A stretch of 32,109 nucleotides of DNA from Lingula anatina (taxonomy: Eukaryota > Brachiopoda > Lingulata > Lingulida > Lingulidae). The translations under genes and the position numbers were made by a program. This document shows positions 9,755-19,299 of this stretch, one piece after another. Position 1 is the first letter of the stretch, and each line of letters begins with the position of its first letter. The stretch is from contig NW_019775801.1 of the NCBI RefSeq assembly GCF_001039355.2, positions 165,161 through 197,269 on the forward strand. Direction: 5' to 3'. The notes beneath the pieces are model-generated. The model saw nothing but the letters and a program-made list of their open reading frames with translations, made no database searches and had not been told where the DNA came from.

Positions 9755-10518
9755 TAGTACTGCAGGGTACTGCGAGGCGTGGAACGCAGTTTTTCCATTT
9801 GATAGTTAGGTATTCCGAGCAAGAGGCTGTTGCAATAATCGAGTCTAGAAGCCACAAATGCATGGATGAGTAGCTCTGTTTCCTTGCTGTCAATAAGGAT
9901 ATAAATAAATCAATAAATAAATGTCAATAAAGAATCTTAGATATTTGTTGCAGACTAAAACATGATAATTTACACACTTTGTTAATGTGTGATGTCATGT
10001 CACATTTGTTGTTGAAAATTACACCCAGATTTCTAACTTCTGTGCTTGTTGTGATAACAGAATCTCCAACTATTTAGTATGGTGCTGTCTCTGAAAAACT
10101 TAGAGTTGAAGTGGACCAATTCAGTTTTATCATCATTGAAGACTAAGTGGTTGGACTTGAGCCAAGATCTAAGTTCATGCACACAAACCTCAATAGTTGC
10201 TTTTTTATCATAAAGATTTTTACATATAACATATATCTGAGTATCATCTGCGTACAGCATCAGATTGAACCCAAACTGAGCAACTATATCCTCTATGGGT
10301 GAAGTGTATAGTACAAAGAGAATAGGACCAAGCACGGAGCCTTTTGGCACGCCATAAAATAGTTTGCCTGATTTAGAAACAGAGGAACCTATGCGCACTT
10401 GTTGCTCGTGTCCAGTTAGGTGAGATTGAAACCAGGAGAGCACTGTGCCCGTTATCCAAAGCGATGAGCAAGTCAATGGAGCAATATGTCATGATCAAGA
10501 GTATCAAAGGCTGCTGAT
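9755..10518 (-). mobile_element. CR1/L2-like LINE reverse transcriptase fragment, decayed
   Basis: Read on the minus strand from about 10518, the fragment begins SAAFDTLDHDILLH (RT block A, with a stop soon after). A frameshift near 10465 leads to ITGTVLSWFQSHLTGHEQQV, then GVPKGSVLGPILFVLYTSPI and LMLYADDTQIY, the YADD catalytic box, at about 10240-10260. ELRSWLKSNHLVFNDDKTE follows. Another frame gives EVRNLGVIFNNKCDMTSHI near 9990-10050. Lower still comes ETELLIHAFVASRLDYCNSL near 9820-9880. These blocks, in this order, are typical of CR1/L2 elements. An ATTT-rich microsatellite at about 9896-9930 is inserted between the last two blocks. Several stops and frameshifts make it dead. The 5' truncation abuts a copy of the 160-bp-unit repeat. 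Confidence 0.85.
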
Positions 10519-10700
10519 AATCGGGTCATTTTTTTTTTAAAGTTATGCTATTTTACCGCTTTTTTTCAGCATTTATGCAACACTGATAAAACATTTCAAG
10601 GGAAACCGAAAGGCCTATTGTCTTGAAACTCGAGTTAGAAAATCAGCTTGATCGGACCATTTTGACAACAGATATGCCGTTTTTCTGCTTTTAACATATT
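10519..10700 (-). repeat. 160-bp repeat unit, minus orientation
   Basis: The reverse complement contains GGTCCGATCAAGCTGATTTTC, GACAATAGGCC, CAGTGTTGCATAAATGCTGAAAAA and ATGACCCGAT in unit order, the same as the units at 5971-6773. It joins the truncated LINE directly at its ATGACCCGAT block. Confidence 0.7.
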
Positions 10701-10750
10701 TAATCCACCTCTTTAGAGATAACATAAAAACCAAGTTATAATTTGTTTTG

Positions 10751-11052
10751 CAGGGGCGGATCCAGGATTACTTGAAGGGGGGGGGGGGGGGGTCCGGTAT
10801 TTTAGGAATGACAGGCTTCGCCCCTCGCCCCTTCCTCCACCCCCCTTGACGTGGGGTTCGAGGCCCGCTGAAGGGCACCGAAAAATTTTGTTATTTTAGA
10901 GGGCGAACGGTGCCATTTGCTAAGGTCTAGAACTATGATTAAGCTAGTCAAAATTCTATATCAAGAGAGGAGTATTGGTGTGATTTATTTTTCAGAAACC
11001 GAAGGGGGGGGGGGCAGGACCCCGCTGACTCCTCCCCCTAAACCTGCCACTG
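10751..11052. mobile_element. Short nonautonomous element with CAG-GGCGGAT ends, copy 1
   Basis: It begins CAGGGGCGGATCCAGGATT and ends near CTGCCACTG, the diverged inverted end. It contains a long G run, then AACTATGATT-AGCT and GGTGTGAT-ATTTTTCAGAAACCGAAGG, all shared with the copy at 15712-15995. CAGNGG-type ends suggest a hAT-like nonautonomous element. No target duplication is evident, so it is old or the ends are eroded. Confidence 0.65.
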
Positions 11053-11752
11053 CTTAGGCTGCAGTGTTTTGTACTGCGGTCTCAGCCTCATTGTGACGGC
11101 TAGCACGGCAGAAAAGGTCTCAAAAAGTGTTAACTTTCGACCAGTTTGCGCTCCCACAAAAAAAAAAAAAAAAAAAATAGAAGAACCAGTCCGTCCCTTC
11201 CTGTGTTGACGTGAAAAAAGTGGGCAGGGGGTTTCTAAACACCATTATTTTTATAGCCCGCGCTCCGACTGCCTTGGGCAGTCGTAGGTGTGTGAGAAGG
11301 GGGCCTTCCCGCAATATATTTTGAATTAAGCCGTTGATGTTGCGATTTTGTAATGTAAACCAAATATTGGTCTTCAAAATGGAAGGTAGACTGCTCTGTA
11401 TGAATAAAATTAACAAACCGAGGCGGGACTAGTCTCTATAGTACACGGCGTATGGAGTATTGTTCTCTACAAAAATTGGCCCGTTCATGAGATCTAGAAG
11501 ACGTGTTACTGTCTACCATTAAAAGACTCAGTTCAATAGAAAATGGAACGACTTTTTATAGCAACCTTGAATCAATTTCTGATTTCCCATCGAGTTAATT
11601 CTGAACCATTCTTACGTATATAGAGATTAAAATAGATTAAAATAAATGAAGAGAGAGAGAGAGACAGAGAGAGAGAAAGGTTGAACAATAAGAATGGAAC
11701 TATACGGCATTTCGGTACTGAGTTTACTTGTGAATGACCTATAAATCGGGGC
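11053..11752. other. Noncoding DNA with poly(A) and GA-rich tracts
   Basis: An A tract lies at 11158-11177 and a GA-rich simple repeat at about 11650-11678. A perfect 8-bp hairpin, CGACTGCC-TTG-GGCAGTCG, lies at 11266-11284. No gene is supported. Confidence 0.4.
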
Positions 11753-11755
11753 TTA

Positions 11756-13429
11756 CACCCCGGTCACACCTACACGACGCAGGATCGACGCACGGCCGAC
11801 GCGCTGAAAAAATTAGGCAATTTTGGCAATTTTGGCCAGTGCGCTGTTATGCGTCTGCATTCGTCAAACGCGCCGGACGACAGTTATGCATTCGTTTTCA
11901 TTCGCTCTTGTGCGTCTGAGTTTTTGTGCATGCACAAAAATGTGCGTTCAGCTCGACGCATGAACTTACACGTCAAAAGGTCGCTCGGCATACGCAGAGG
12001 CCGCTGGACCAGCGTCAATCAGACCTTGCATAAATGTTAGGTGTTCGTTTCAAATCCGTTGGCTTTGGCGTAGCGAGCACACAGCATGCTTCCAACGCAT
12101 GCGTAGCGAACATGCAGCGACCATAAACGGGTGCTTAACGAATCTCTAACGAACCAGAACGAACGTTGAACGCCTCTATATACAGCCAGCGTTATTGTAG
12201 CGCGCCTCTGTCGAGTTCCTAGCTTGTCCCGAGCCTAGAGTGTATCCATGGTGTATACATAAATGGGTCCTCTGTTTCCACATCACTTCTCTACTTTTGC
12301 TGAATAACCTCTGCAATATATGGAAGATCTTGACAGGCTGCGATTAGAATACGAAACTGCAGTTCTCCAACATTCTCATAACGTCATGGAACTTGCACTC
12401 CAACAAGTCTGTAACATCAGGAGCATTCTGGCGAACCGTTTTCAAGTTCTACTTAGGACAATGCAGCAGCAGTCCAAGGCCATCATAAAGATTGTAATAG
12501 CAAGCATCATCCTCCACAACCTTATGAGGACCCGGTATTCACTGCAGAGCCAGCAGCTTGACGTTTCTGAGAACCTGGGTCAAGAGTTTGATGCTGGCGA
12601 GTGGAGAAATGGCCGAAATCTACAGGACACCCGCATCGTCACTGGCAACAACACGTCCAGCAAGGAAGGGAAAAAACAGAGAAATATCATCAAACACTGG
12701 GTCACCTCTGAAGCCGGATCTGTTCCATGGCAAGAAAGGATGATTTAGACCACCTCTTTCTTCCCTTTGCAATGGTCATTTAAACATAGACTAAACAAGA
12801 CATTAAATAATACACAGTGGTACAAAATACATTATGCACGTGAAATGTTACTGTAATTAAAGTTACAATCAGGGTTAAATTTTGTTCTCTTAGATGATCT
12901 TAATTTTAATATTTTGTATAGCTCGATTTTTACATAAATTAATTGGAAAATAATATAATTAGAAAACAATTACATTGACAGTGTATATAATGTAAATGCT
13001 TCTCTTTATTATTTTGCTGTTTAAAATCACCTTCCCAATGAATAAAACGATAAATGTGTATCCAAGAAAACAAACACGATCAAAAATTTATGCACAAAAA
13101 TGTATTTGTAAATATAACAAAACAATAAAAAAGAAAAACCAAGAAAACGCTATCTGTTCGCTTAATGCGTGCTGAAATACGAGGGCCATTCGTTCCTTGC
13201 GCCAAAAACCCGTCGTGCATTCGTTGGATTTTTTTACGCGTGTATTTTATATTCGATCTTCATGCGCCCTTTATACGCAAAATACGCCAACAAAACGCTA
13301 TGTATTCGCTATTAACTCGCAATTTTTCTGGCAAATTCTGTCAAAAGTTGGACGCACAACAGCGCATTTGGCTTATTTTCATGCGCAATGCATGCGTACC
13401 TCGTGCGTTCTGTAGGTGTGACCGGGCCT
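11756..13429 (+). mobile_element. PIF/Harbinger DNA transposon, internally deleted
   Basis: The ends are inverted: left CACCCCGGTCACACCTACA, right (reverse complement) AGGCCCGGTCACACCTACA, followed on both sides by a GACGCA/AACGCA block. TTA flanks both ends, at 11753-11755 and 13430-13432, the 3-bp target duplication typical of PIF/Harbinger. Both subterminal regions (about 11780-12050 and 13160-13410) are dense in GCGT, CGCA and GCATTCG motifs, as in many transposase-binding ends. The interior holds a 142-codon transposase remnant. At 1674 bp the element is shorter than a full Harbinger element with two genes (usually about 3-4 kb), so most of the transposase and any Myb-like gene are missing. 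Confidence 0.85.
12320..12748 (+). pseudogene. Harbinger transposase fragment (DDE_Tnp_4 C-terminus)
   Basis: The 142-codon frame starts MEDLDRLRLEYETAV, an acidic N-terminal segment. From about residue 36 it continues with ILANRFQVLLRTMQQ and IIKIVIASIILHNLMRTRY, which correspond to the end of the Harbinger nuclease domain (FGILANRF and LHNLMR motifs in the family). The central part with the DDE catalytic acids is absent, so the frame looks like a fusion of N- and C-terminal pieces across an internal deletion. It cannot be catalytically active. The remaining C-terminal tail is polar and unrecognised. Confidence 0.75.
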
Positions 13430-13432
13430 TTA

Positions 13433-14564
13433 AGTAAGCTCAGTAGCTGTGGGCAAATTTGGGACAAAGGAAGCCAAGATATGAAGTTGCCTCGTACACA
13501 ATTTTTTTAGTGCACTTCTTTTGTTTACGTACTTAAAGAGAGGAATTTCAAGACAAACCGACTTTTCTCGACCTGAGCTCAAAACTACGGAAGATTTTTA
13601 CCTAATCTCGGTTATAAAAAAAAGTTAAAGATGTTTCTCGATGATAAATTAGTTGAAAAAAATTACCGAGAGAAAAAAGCTTCATTTTTAGTGTCACTTG
13701 CTAAACTTAGTGTCACTTCGATCAAATATAAATTCTTAAACGGCGTAGCATCCATTTTATATATGCTGAAAAGATAATTTTTTACCAAACTGATGAAATA
13801 CAGTATAATATATTGAACGAACAACTTCAATAAATTAAACCAAGGATTTCAAGTCTTTGATTAAACTAGCCCGACTTATTCCGCTATTAGTTTATTAATT
13901 TTCGCACGTTATTGAAATCTGGAGTTTTTTTGTACTTATGAAGTACTATCAATATATCGCAGATTAAAGCTCGAAAAATTGTTAACGCATTGCATAAAAT
14001 TGTTTTCAATTTTAATTTGGCAGTTTTAATTGTGTAGTTTATTTAAAAACAACAGTTTCCACGCTCCTGTCAATATACAGCGACGGGCTACTTATTGCCC
14101 CGGCCCTTTATAAGGAACGAACAAAACTGGTACTTTTTAATTTTACCTGGCCGCTAACATCATTATCTCGGCATTTTTTTACTCCGTAGCTCATGAAAAA
14201 AATTGACAAGGTTTTACTTTTTATACCATTCGTTTATTAAAAATGACCCAAAAATATTCATTGGGTGTAAAAGAACATGCGTATGATTAAAGTAATATGT
14301 TCAGTTCGTATACGAAGTTTCGATTTCGTACGAGCACCAAAGAAAGGATCATGGAGCAACAAACATCGACAACAACGTTAATTCATGTATAGTCATTTTA
14401 CATCATATCCAGAAAAAGAATGACAACTGATTTTTAGTACAATTAAAAACGCCTGTGAAAGAACCGGGGACTCTTTCGCGTTGTTAAATTTCAGTCTCTC
14501 GGTTGAAATAAAGAACCCAACGTTTTTTAACGCGCTGCAAAAAAAGAAAATAAAATGCCCCCTA
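13433..14564. other. AT-rich noncoding DNA
   Basis: No open frame, repeat copy or RNA gene was recognised in this stretch between two transposons. A weak inverted repeat (TACGAA...TTCGTA) lies near 14310-14330. Confidence 0.4.
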
Positions 14565-15217
14565 CCTCCAGAATGTTACGTATTGTTATAGGCAGGTATG
14601 AATCAAATTCAAACAGGCTAATTCAACTTTGATGGAAGCTGAATGACAGTTTTTTTTTTAAACAAACGTCAAACACAATTACTACACTCTTCTCTCCGAA
14701 CATCTAAAACTCCAATAACCTTTGATTGACAAGGTGCCAATCAAATTCATTAGTTTTGATAGTTGCTGTCAAGTAAAATCAGTTTGATTGGCAGGTTATA
14801 TAAACAAACGTCAATTACAATCATCACAGTGGATCACTTTAGTCGTCGAAAACGTTTAGATCAAGCTTCCTACATCCTTTGATTGACAAGGTGCCAATCA
14901 AATTCAGTTAGTTTTGATAGTTGCTGTCAAGTAATAACAGCTTGATTGGCAGATTATGTAAACAAACGTCAATCATCGCGCACTATGATTTCTCTCGCTG
15001 TGAAACAGTGAGTACGCCGAAAGAGAGCGCTAATGAAAATCAGAAGTTAGTAATTAACTTGCAAAATATTTGAAGAGAATATATACAACATGTTCAGCGT
15101 ATCTAATACGACACTCTAGATTACAAGCTATTTTTAAAAAGAAGAATTTAGCAACAGAAACCAATTTAAAAACAGGTTTATAGTAAAGGAATATGACATT
15201 TGACGTTATTCTGGAGG
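14565..15217. mobile_element. Candidate MITE with TA flanks and CCTCCAGAAT ends
   Basis: The left end CCTCCAGAATGTTACGT is mirrored by the right end (reverse complement CCTCCAGAATAACGT). Both are flanked by TA, at 14563-14564 and 15218-15219, as expected for Tc1/mariner-type insertion. The 653-bp interior has no transposase and holds a tandem repeat. The inverted repeats are short (10 identical bases plus a gapped extension), so the call is tentative. Confidence 0.45.
14641..14975. repeat. Tandem repeat of about 155 bp with hairpin core, about 2.5 copies
   Basis: TTTGATTGACAAGGTGCC begins at 14721 and again at 14878 (157 bp apart). AAACAAACGTCA occurs at 14660, 14812 and 14960. Each full unit carries TTTGATTG-ACAAGGTGC-CAATCAAA, an 8-bp inverted repeat able to form a hairpin, followed by TAGTTTTGATAGTTGCTGTC. 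The repeat lies wholly inside the candidate MITE. Confidence 0.75.
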
Positions 15218-15219
15218 TA

Positions 15220-15358
15220 GCGCATGGCTCATTTCAAAATTATGGTACAACTATGTGCCCCGGTATGTGCGTGGAAGAAGGAAGAATAAATGTATTTGCA
15301 TTATGTATGGAATATTGACAGATTCTTTTACTGTCAAAGTCTACTTTCTGCAAAATAA

Positions 15359-15397
<39 letters not shown>

Positions 15398-15711
15398 CAC
15401 GATACTAATTCATCTTCATTAAAGGTGATATTCGTTTTGTGGTTGAGGTAAGAGGTTTAATTTTTGCGGGGCTAAATGTTAGCAAGGAGCTATGATAATA
15501 AGCCGTAAATAAGTGGATGGGATACAAAAATATAACTGTAAACAAAATATTTTTCGATCCCTATTTAATAAACAAACCGCTATTTCGCTCTTGTAACTAT
15601 TTTGTTAGTTTATTTTACTGCAATAAAGCGTGGATAAAGTAGTTCAAAACGCCCTCACAGTGCAGTTGTTTTTGCGATTTCAGCTGCTGGGGTTAGGTGA
15701 AGGGGCGAGGG
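15220..15711. other. Noncoding DNA with AAAT microsatellite
   Basis: An (AAAT)n tract runs at about 15354-15397. Nothing else was recognised. Confidence 0.5.
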
Positions 15712-15995
15712 CAGGGGCGGATCCAGGATTATCAGTTGGGGGGAGGGGGTCCGGAACGACAGGCCTCGGATGCGAAGCCGACCATCGCCCCCTTGGTGTG
15801 GGGTTTGGGGCTTGCTCAACGGCCCCGACAAAAAAAATTGGTGTTTTGAAGAGCAAACAGTGCCCTTTGGTACGGTTTAGAACTATGATTTAGCTGTCAA
15901 AATTCTAATTTCAAGAGGGGAATATTGGTGTGATATATTTTTCAGAAACCGAAGGGTGGGTCAGCCCCCCTGACCCCCCTTTAAATCCGCCACTG
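15712..15995. mobile_element. Short nonautonomous element with CAG-GGCGGAT ends, copy 2
   Basis: It begins CAGGGGCGGATCCAGGATT and ends AATCCGCCACTG, whose reverse complement CAGTGGCGGATT is an imperfect inverted repeat of the start. Blocks shared with copy 1, in the same order and orientation, include GTGTGGGGTT, TAGAACTATGATT, CAAAATTCTA and TCAGAAACCGAAGG. It encodes nothing. The ends are better preserved than in the copy at 10751-11052. Confidence 0.7.
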
Positions 15996-16139
15996 GGACA
16001 GATTTAAAGGAGTAATATACAGATCAAGATCGAAAATAAGCTTGATCGCTTCAGTTTTCATGAAGTAGTGCCTTTTTTGTATAAAAGTTGTTTTTCCACA
16101 GATTCAATTAATATCAATTATTTTATCATTAGTTGGTCA

Positions 16140-16770
16140 CACAAAAATGAAAGTAAATGGGTTATTTTATCTTATGTAAAAAAGTCAGAAGTCACACCAA
16201 TTTGCAGATTGCTTCACGCGAACATTCCCATCGACCAGGTCTCTTATTTCAACTATCTCGGGGCCCTTGGGACATCCAACGCCTGTTGCAAGATATAATT
16301 CCAAAGAAGAATTGGTCAAGCAAAAAATGCATTCACCCATCTCGGTCCAATCTTCAAGGATCGTGGGCTGCCCTTTAGGATAAAGATCCGCCTCCTAAAA
16401 ACCTGTCTGGTCTACTCTTCTGTATGCCTGTGAGTCTTGGACTTTGACAGCAGAAACTCAACGTAACACTGAAGCAGCTGAAATGTGGTTCTACAAGCGA
16501 ATGCTCCGAATCTCCTACATTGATCAAGTTACCAATGAAGAGGTAACTGCCAGAAGTTATTGGGACATTCCACCAGAAAAGAGGGATAGGAGAATTTTAG
16601 CCTTAGTGGTAGAATACTTGGCAAAAGTGCCCGAGGAAGACAACGAAAGACCTTCCTTGATAATTTTGATTTACCAACAAGACACCTTTGGTCATGGGCG
16701 AGAAACAGCAACGTTTGTCACACGCCGCATCGGTGATGGTACATGATGAAGAAGAAGAAAAAAGTGGTGA
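16140..16770 (+). mobile_element. RTE-like LINE, C-terminal end of reverse transcriptase
   Basis: Fragments in several frames line up with the end of a non-LTR RT protein. KKSEVTPICRLLHANIPIDQ and VSYFNYLGALGTSNACC lie at 16190-16290, RRIGQAKNAFTHLGPIF near 16310, IRLLKT near 16390 and LLYACESWTL near 16420. EAAEMWFYKRMLRISYIDQ then VTNEEVTARS follow at about 16470-16555. The EMWF-RRMLRI and VTNEEV motifs mark this class of LINE; the exact clade (RTE or a relative) is inferred. The element ends near 16750-16770 in an A- and GAA-rich tail. At least two frameshifts and a stop show decay. Confidence 0.78.
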
Positions 16771-16800
16771 AAATGGAAATTGACTCATTTCAGCATAGTT

Positions 16801-16993
16801 TTCTCTTGTTTACATTTTGGTATTTTCATGGTATGACTTTGAAGTTCCATGGGCCTGAAGATTGGTGTTGATTATGCTGTTAAGCATTGTGTAAAATTGG
16901 ATCAAGATAATTAAAAATTGGTGGTAATTATACCATTAATCATTATGTAATATTGAATCAAAATTGACAAAAAACCCTACTTTGTGCACTGCC
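16801..16993 (+). repeat. Dispersed family with CATGGGCCTGAAG block, copy A
   Basis: It shares with copy B (17148-17390) the ordered blocks CATGGGCCTGAAG, TGTTGATTATGCTGTTAAGCAT, AATTGACA and CCTACTTTGTGCA. An internal partial duplication is visible (two AAGCAT/AATCATTATGTAA-like stretches). Noncoding. Confidence 0.6.
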
Positions 16994-17147
16994 ACCACAA
17001 AAGTTATGAAAAGAAAACTCTGTTACTTATTACTTTTTAACTTACAAGAATGATTCTTAGGATTGACATACAGCTAAAATTAGAAAACCCACTATGTTGG
17101 ATTATAATTTGTTATTGAATTTATGCATTTTTTTGTGAAATTCTCAT

Positions 17148-17390
17148 TTTTCTCATTCTGGCATTTTCAAAGTGTGAACTTGAACTCTCATGGGCCTGAA
17201 GCCTTTTTTTTGTTACACATTTTACTTATAGTCTATTAGTCATATTACCTGTTGTGTATAATTAAAATTTGATGTTGACTTTGCAGTTAAGCATAATGTA
17301 TTATTGCATCATAATTGACAGTAGCCTACTTTGTGCATTATTATTTTCCGTATTTTTTTGTCTGTACATTTAACAGCTTTGCTGCCTTGT
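17148..17390 (+). repeat. Dispersed family with CATGGGCCTGAAG block, copy B
   Basis: It lies about 350 bp after copy A in the same orientation, so the two look like a tandem duplication. Its 3' part, TTGTCTGTACATTTAACAGC followed by TTTGCTGCCTTGTT, is matched in the reverse copy at 31447-31570. Confidence 0.65.
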
Positions 17391-17571
17391 TATCAATGAT
17401 AGTTAACAGGATAACAACTGTTAACTTTGGCCAAAAAATGAATTTCCTGGAGTAAACGACAATTTTTACATAATAACCAATGGTTAATAAATCCATTTCT
17501 ACATTCAAAGTTAGTCCCTGAAAGTTAGTCCCTTTTTTTTTCTAAAAAGTTTTTAAAAAAGTTTTAAAAAA

Positions 17572-17578
<7 letters not shown>

Positions 17579-17631
<53 letters not shown>
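17579..17631. repeat. (TA)n microsatellite
   Basis: About 26 uninterrupted TA dinucleotides. It lies just upstream of the tentative exon at 17702-17777. Confidence 0.95.
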
Positions 17632-17632
<1 letters not shown>

Positions 17633-17701
17633 AAATTATTACAGAGTACAGCCATCTATGGAGTTTTTTCCCTTTTTTATGGCAATTCTTGTTGTACTTA
17701 G

Positions 17702-17777
17702 GAAGTCACTTGACGTGACCCAAGAACATGAACAGATAATTTGGTATCATAGAGAAGCAAGGTACAAAGAACCAGAG
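17702..17777 (+). CDS. Tentative orphan internal exon
   Basis: A pyrimidine-rich tract ending CTTGTTGTACTTAG precedes the block, and GTATGA follows it. The block is open in one frame and reads KSLDVTQEHEQIIWYHREAR then YKEPE. The composition looks protein-like (charged, amphipathic). No partner exon was found on either side, where repeats dominate, and no family is recognised. It may be a chance frame or an exon stranded in repeats. Confidence 0.2.
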
Positions 17778-17784
17778 GTATGAA

Positions 17785-19015
17785 ATATTTTTAAATCTAC
17801 ACAACAATGATAACATGGCAACGGAGATATGGTGGATGAGATTGGTTGGGACTAAAACCATGGGCACTGCCAGTACCTATGCTGGTGGTACAATAAATTG
17901 CTGTGTTTTTCACAAGTGTGCGGCATATTGTTTTTATGACACCTCAATTTTTGGTCAATTGTCTGTGTGTTATCATTACAACACACCTGACTCTCAAGAC
18001 GTCACTCAAAACTGTCTGGCCAATCAGAATTATCTCATGTAAGTTCCCCCTTTTCTCACTATAAAAAAATTGAATTATTTTTCGTCATTGATTTATTATT
18101 TAGAAACGGAAAGTCTTGAAGGTATCTTTCAAAACTAAATAAATGTGTTCAACTGTTGTACTGTAACATGCATTCTAATTTACATCTTGTGACATTGTAT
18201 AAGTTTGCCATCAAAGTTCCATCCAACAGAGCTCAGGTCATGAGACCTTTTTTTATATAAGACGTTGAGTAAAGGGATTCTTTTTATTCTGCTGTAATCT
18301 GTATAATACTGGTTCATTGATTTGATAAACATAAAAATAAAGGTGTGGAAAAATAAGGAATCTGTTCCTCATACATGTACCAAACAATAATTCAGAATAG
18401 ACTTTTTGACTCCCAAATAGTCAGAAATCTGTCGATAGTCGGAATAATGTCATAACTCCAAAAAAGTCAGATGTACATACCCTGAGTGTCAGAGCAACGT
18501 AAAAGCTAGCTTGCTAAATATACCTTGTGGTGGAGTTGCTTTTACTAACTCTGAAGACCAGCGGCCATGAAAGTTTTCCATCAATCAAATAGAACTGCTC
18601 CGCAGTGAAAATGCAGTTGAATGTCATCAGACCAAAATAAAACGTAAAACAAATTTAATTCTGCTTTATTTAATTTTATTTGCTGTATTTAAGATGTAAA
18701 GTGAAAAAATAAATAATATTCTTCAGAAAGAAAAGATATATACAATATTTTTGTATTTTTTGCTTATCAAAGAACATTTAGTCCTGAGATATACACGTGC
18801 GCAATACATGTGCTTGCCGTATGCCAAATTTGACAGCTACACTGTATGCCCGATACCACTATAAGGGCTGCGCAATGGCTACACGAAAATAAGTTTTTAC
18901 AGCAGAATGTTGCTTGTATTGTGGCACTGACCTTCGACTGCAAGATAATTTCAATTCAAACTTCTAACCCCGCGTCAGGCACATTAATTGCTTCTTGCAA
19001 GGCGGGAAAGGCAGC
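17785..19015. other. Noncoding DNA, GC richer towards the right
   Basis: No gene is supported. A 19-bp block at 17844-17862 (GGTTGGGACTAAAACCATG) recurs at 28267-28285. The part from 18780 on is richer in CG but has no recognisable coding sequence. Confidence 0.35.
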
Positions 19016-19108
19016 TCCAGGCGGCCAAACCTGTGACGTACGAGACTTATGACTTCCAAATATGGATCCAGGCGGACACAGCTGTGACGTGTGACTTCCA
19101 AATATGGA
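19016..19108. repeat. Two-copy tandem duplication, 51 and 42 bp
   Basis: Each copy runs from TCCAGGCGG through CTGTGACGT to GACTTCCAAATATGGA (19016-19066 and 19067-19108). The second lacks about 9 bp of the middle. Confidence 0.8.
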
Positions 19109-19299
19109 AGCGCCCCAGGCAGAATTTTGAAGAAGAACGCCCCCGAGTTGCCACTGTTCGCTAGAGCCTGGTATTGCTACTATGGGTTATATATGAAATC
19201 AAGATCGAGCTGGCAATACCGGAATCTAGAACCTAGGGTAGATGTACGCAGATATACAGAAGAATCTCATACCTGAACTTGACAATCACTCAGAGAGCG

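Noticed and set aside
10033-10476. Host gene encoding a 147-residue protein
   Set aside because: The sequence is reverse transcriptase (YADD box) continuing in other frames on both sides; it is a LINE remnant.
13165-13437. Frame of 90 codons at the Harbinger right end
   Set aside because: It overlaps the GCGT-rich subterminal and inverted-repeat region; no transposase or Myb-like motif.
17574-17640. IYIYIY open frame start
   Set aside because: Read-through of the (TA)n tract; only the block from 17702 on has splice-like borders.
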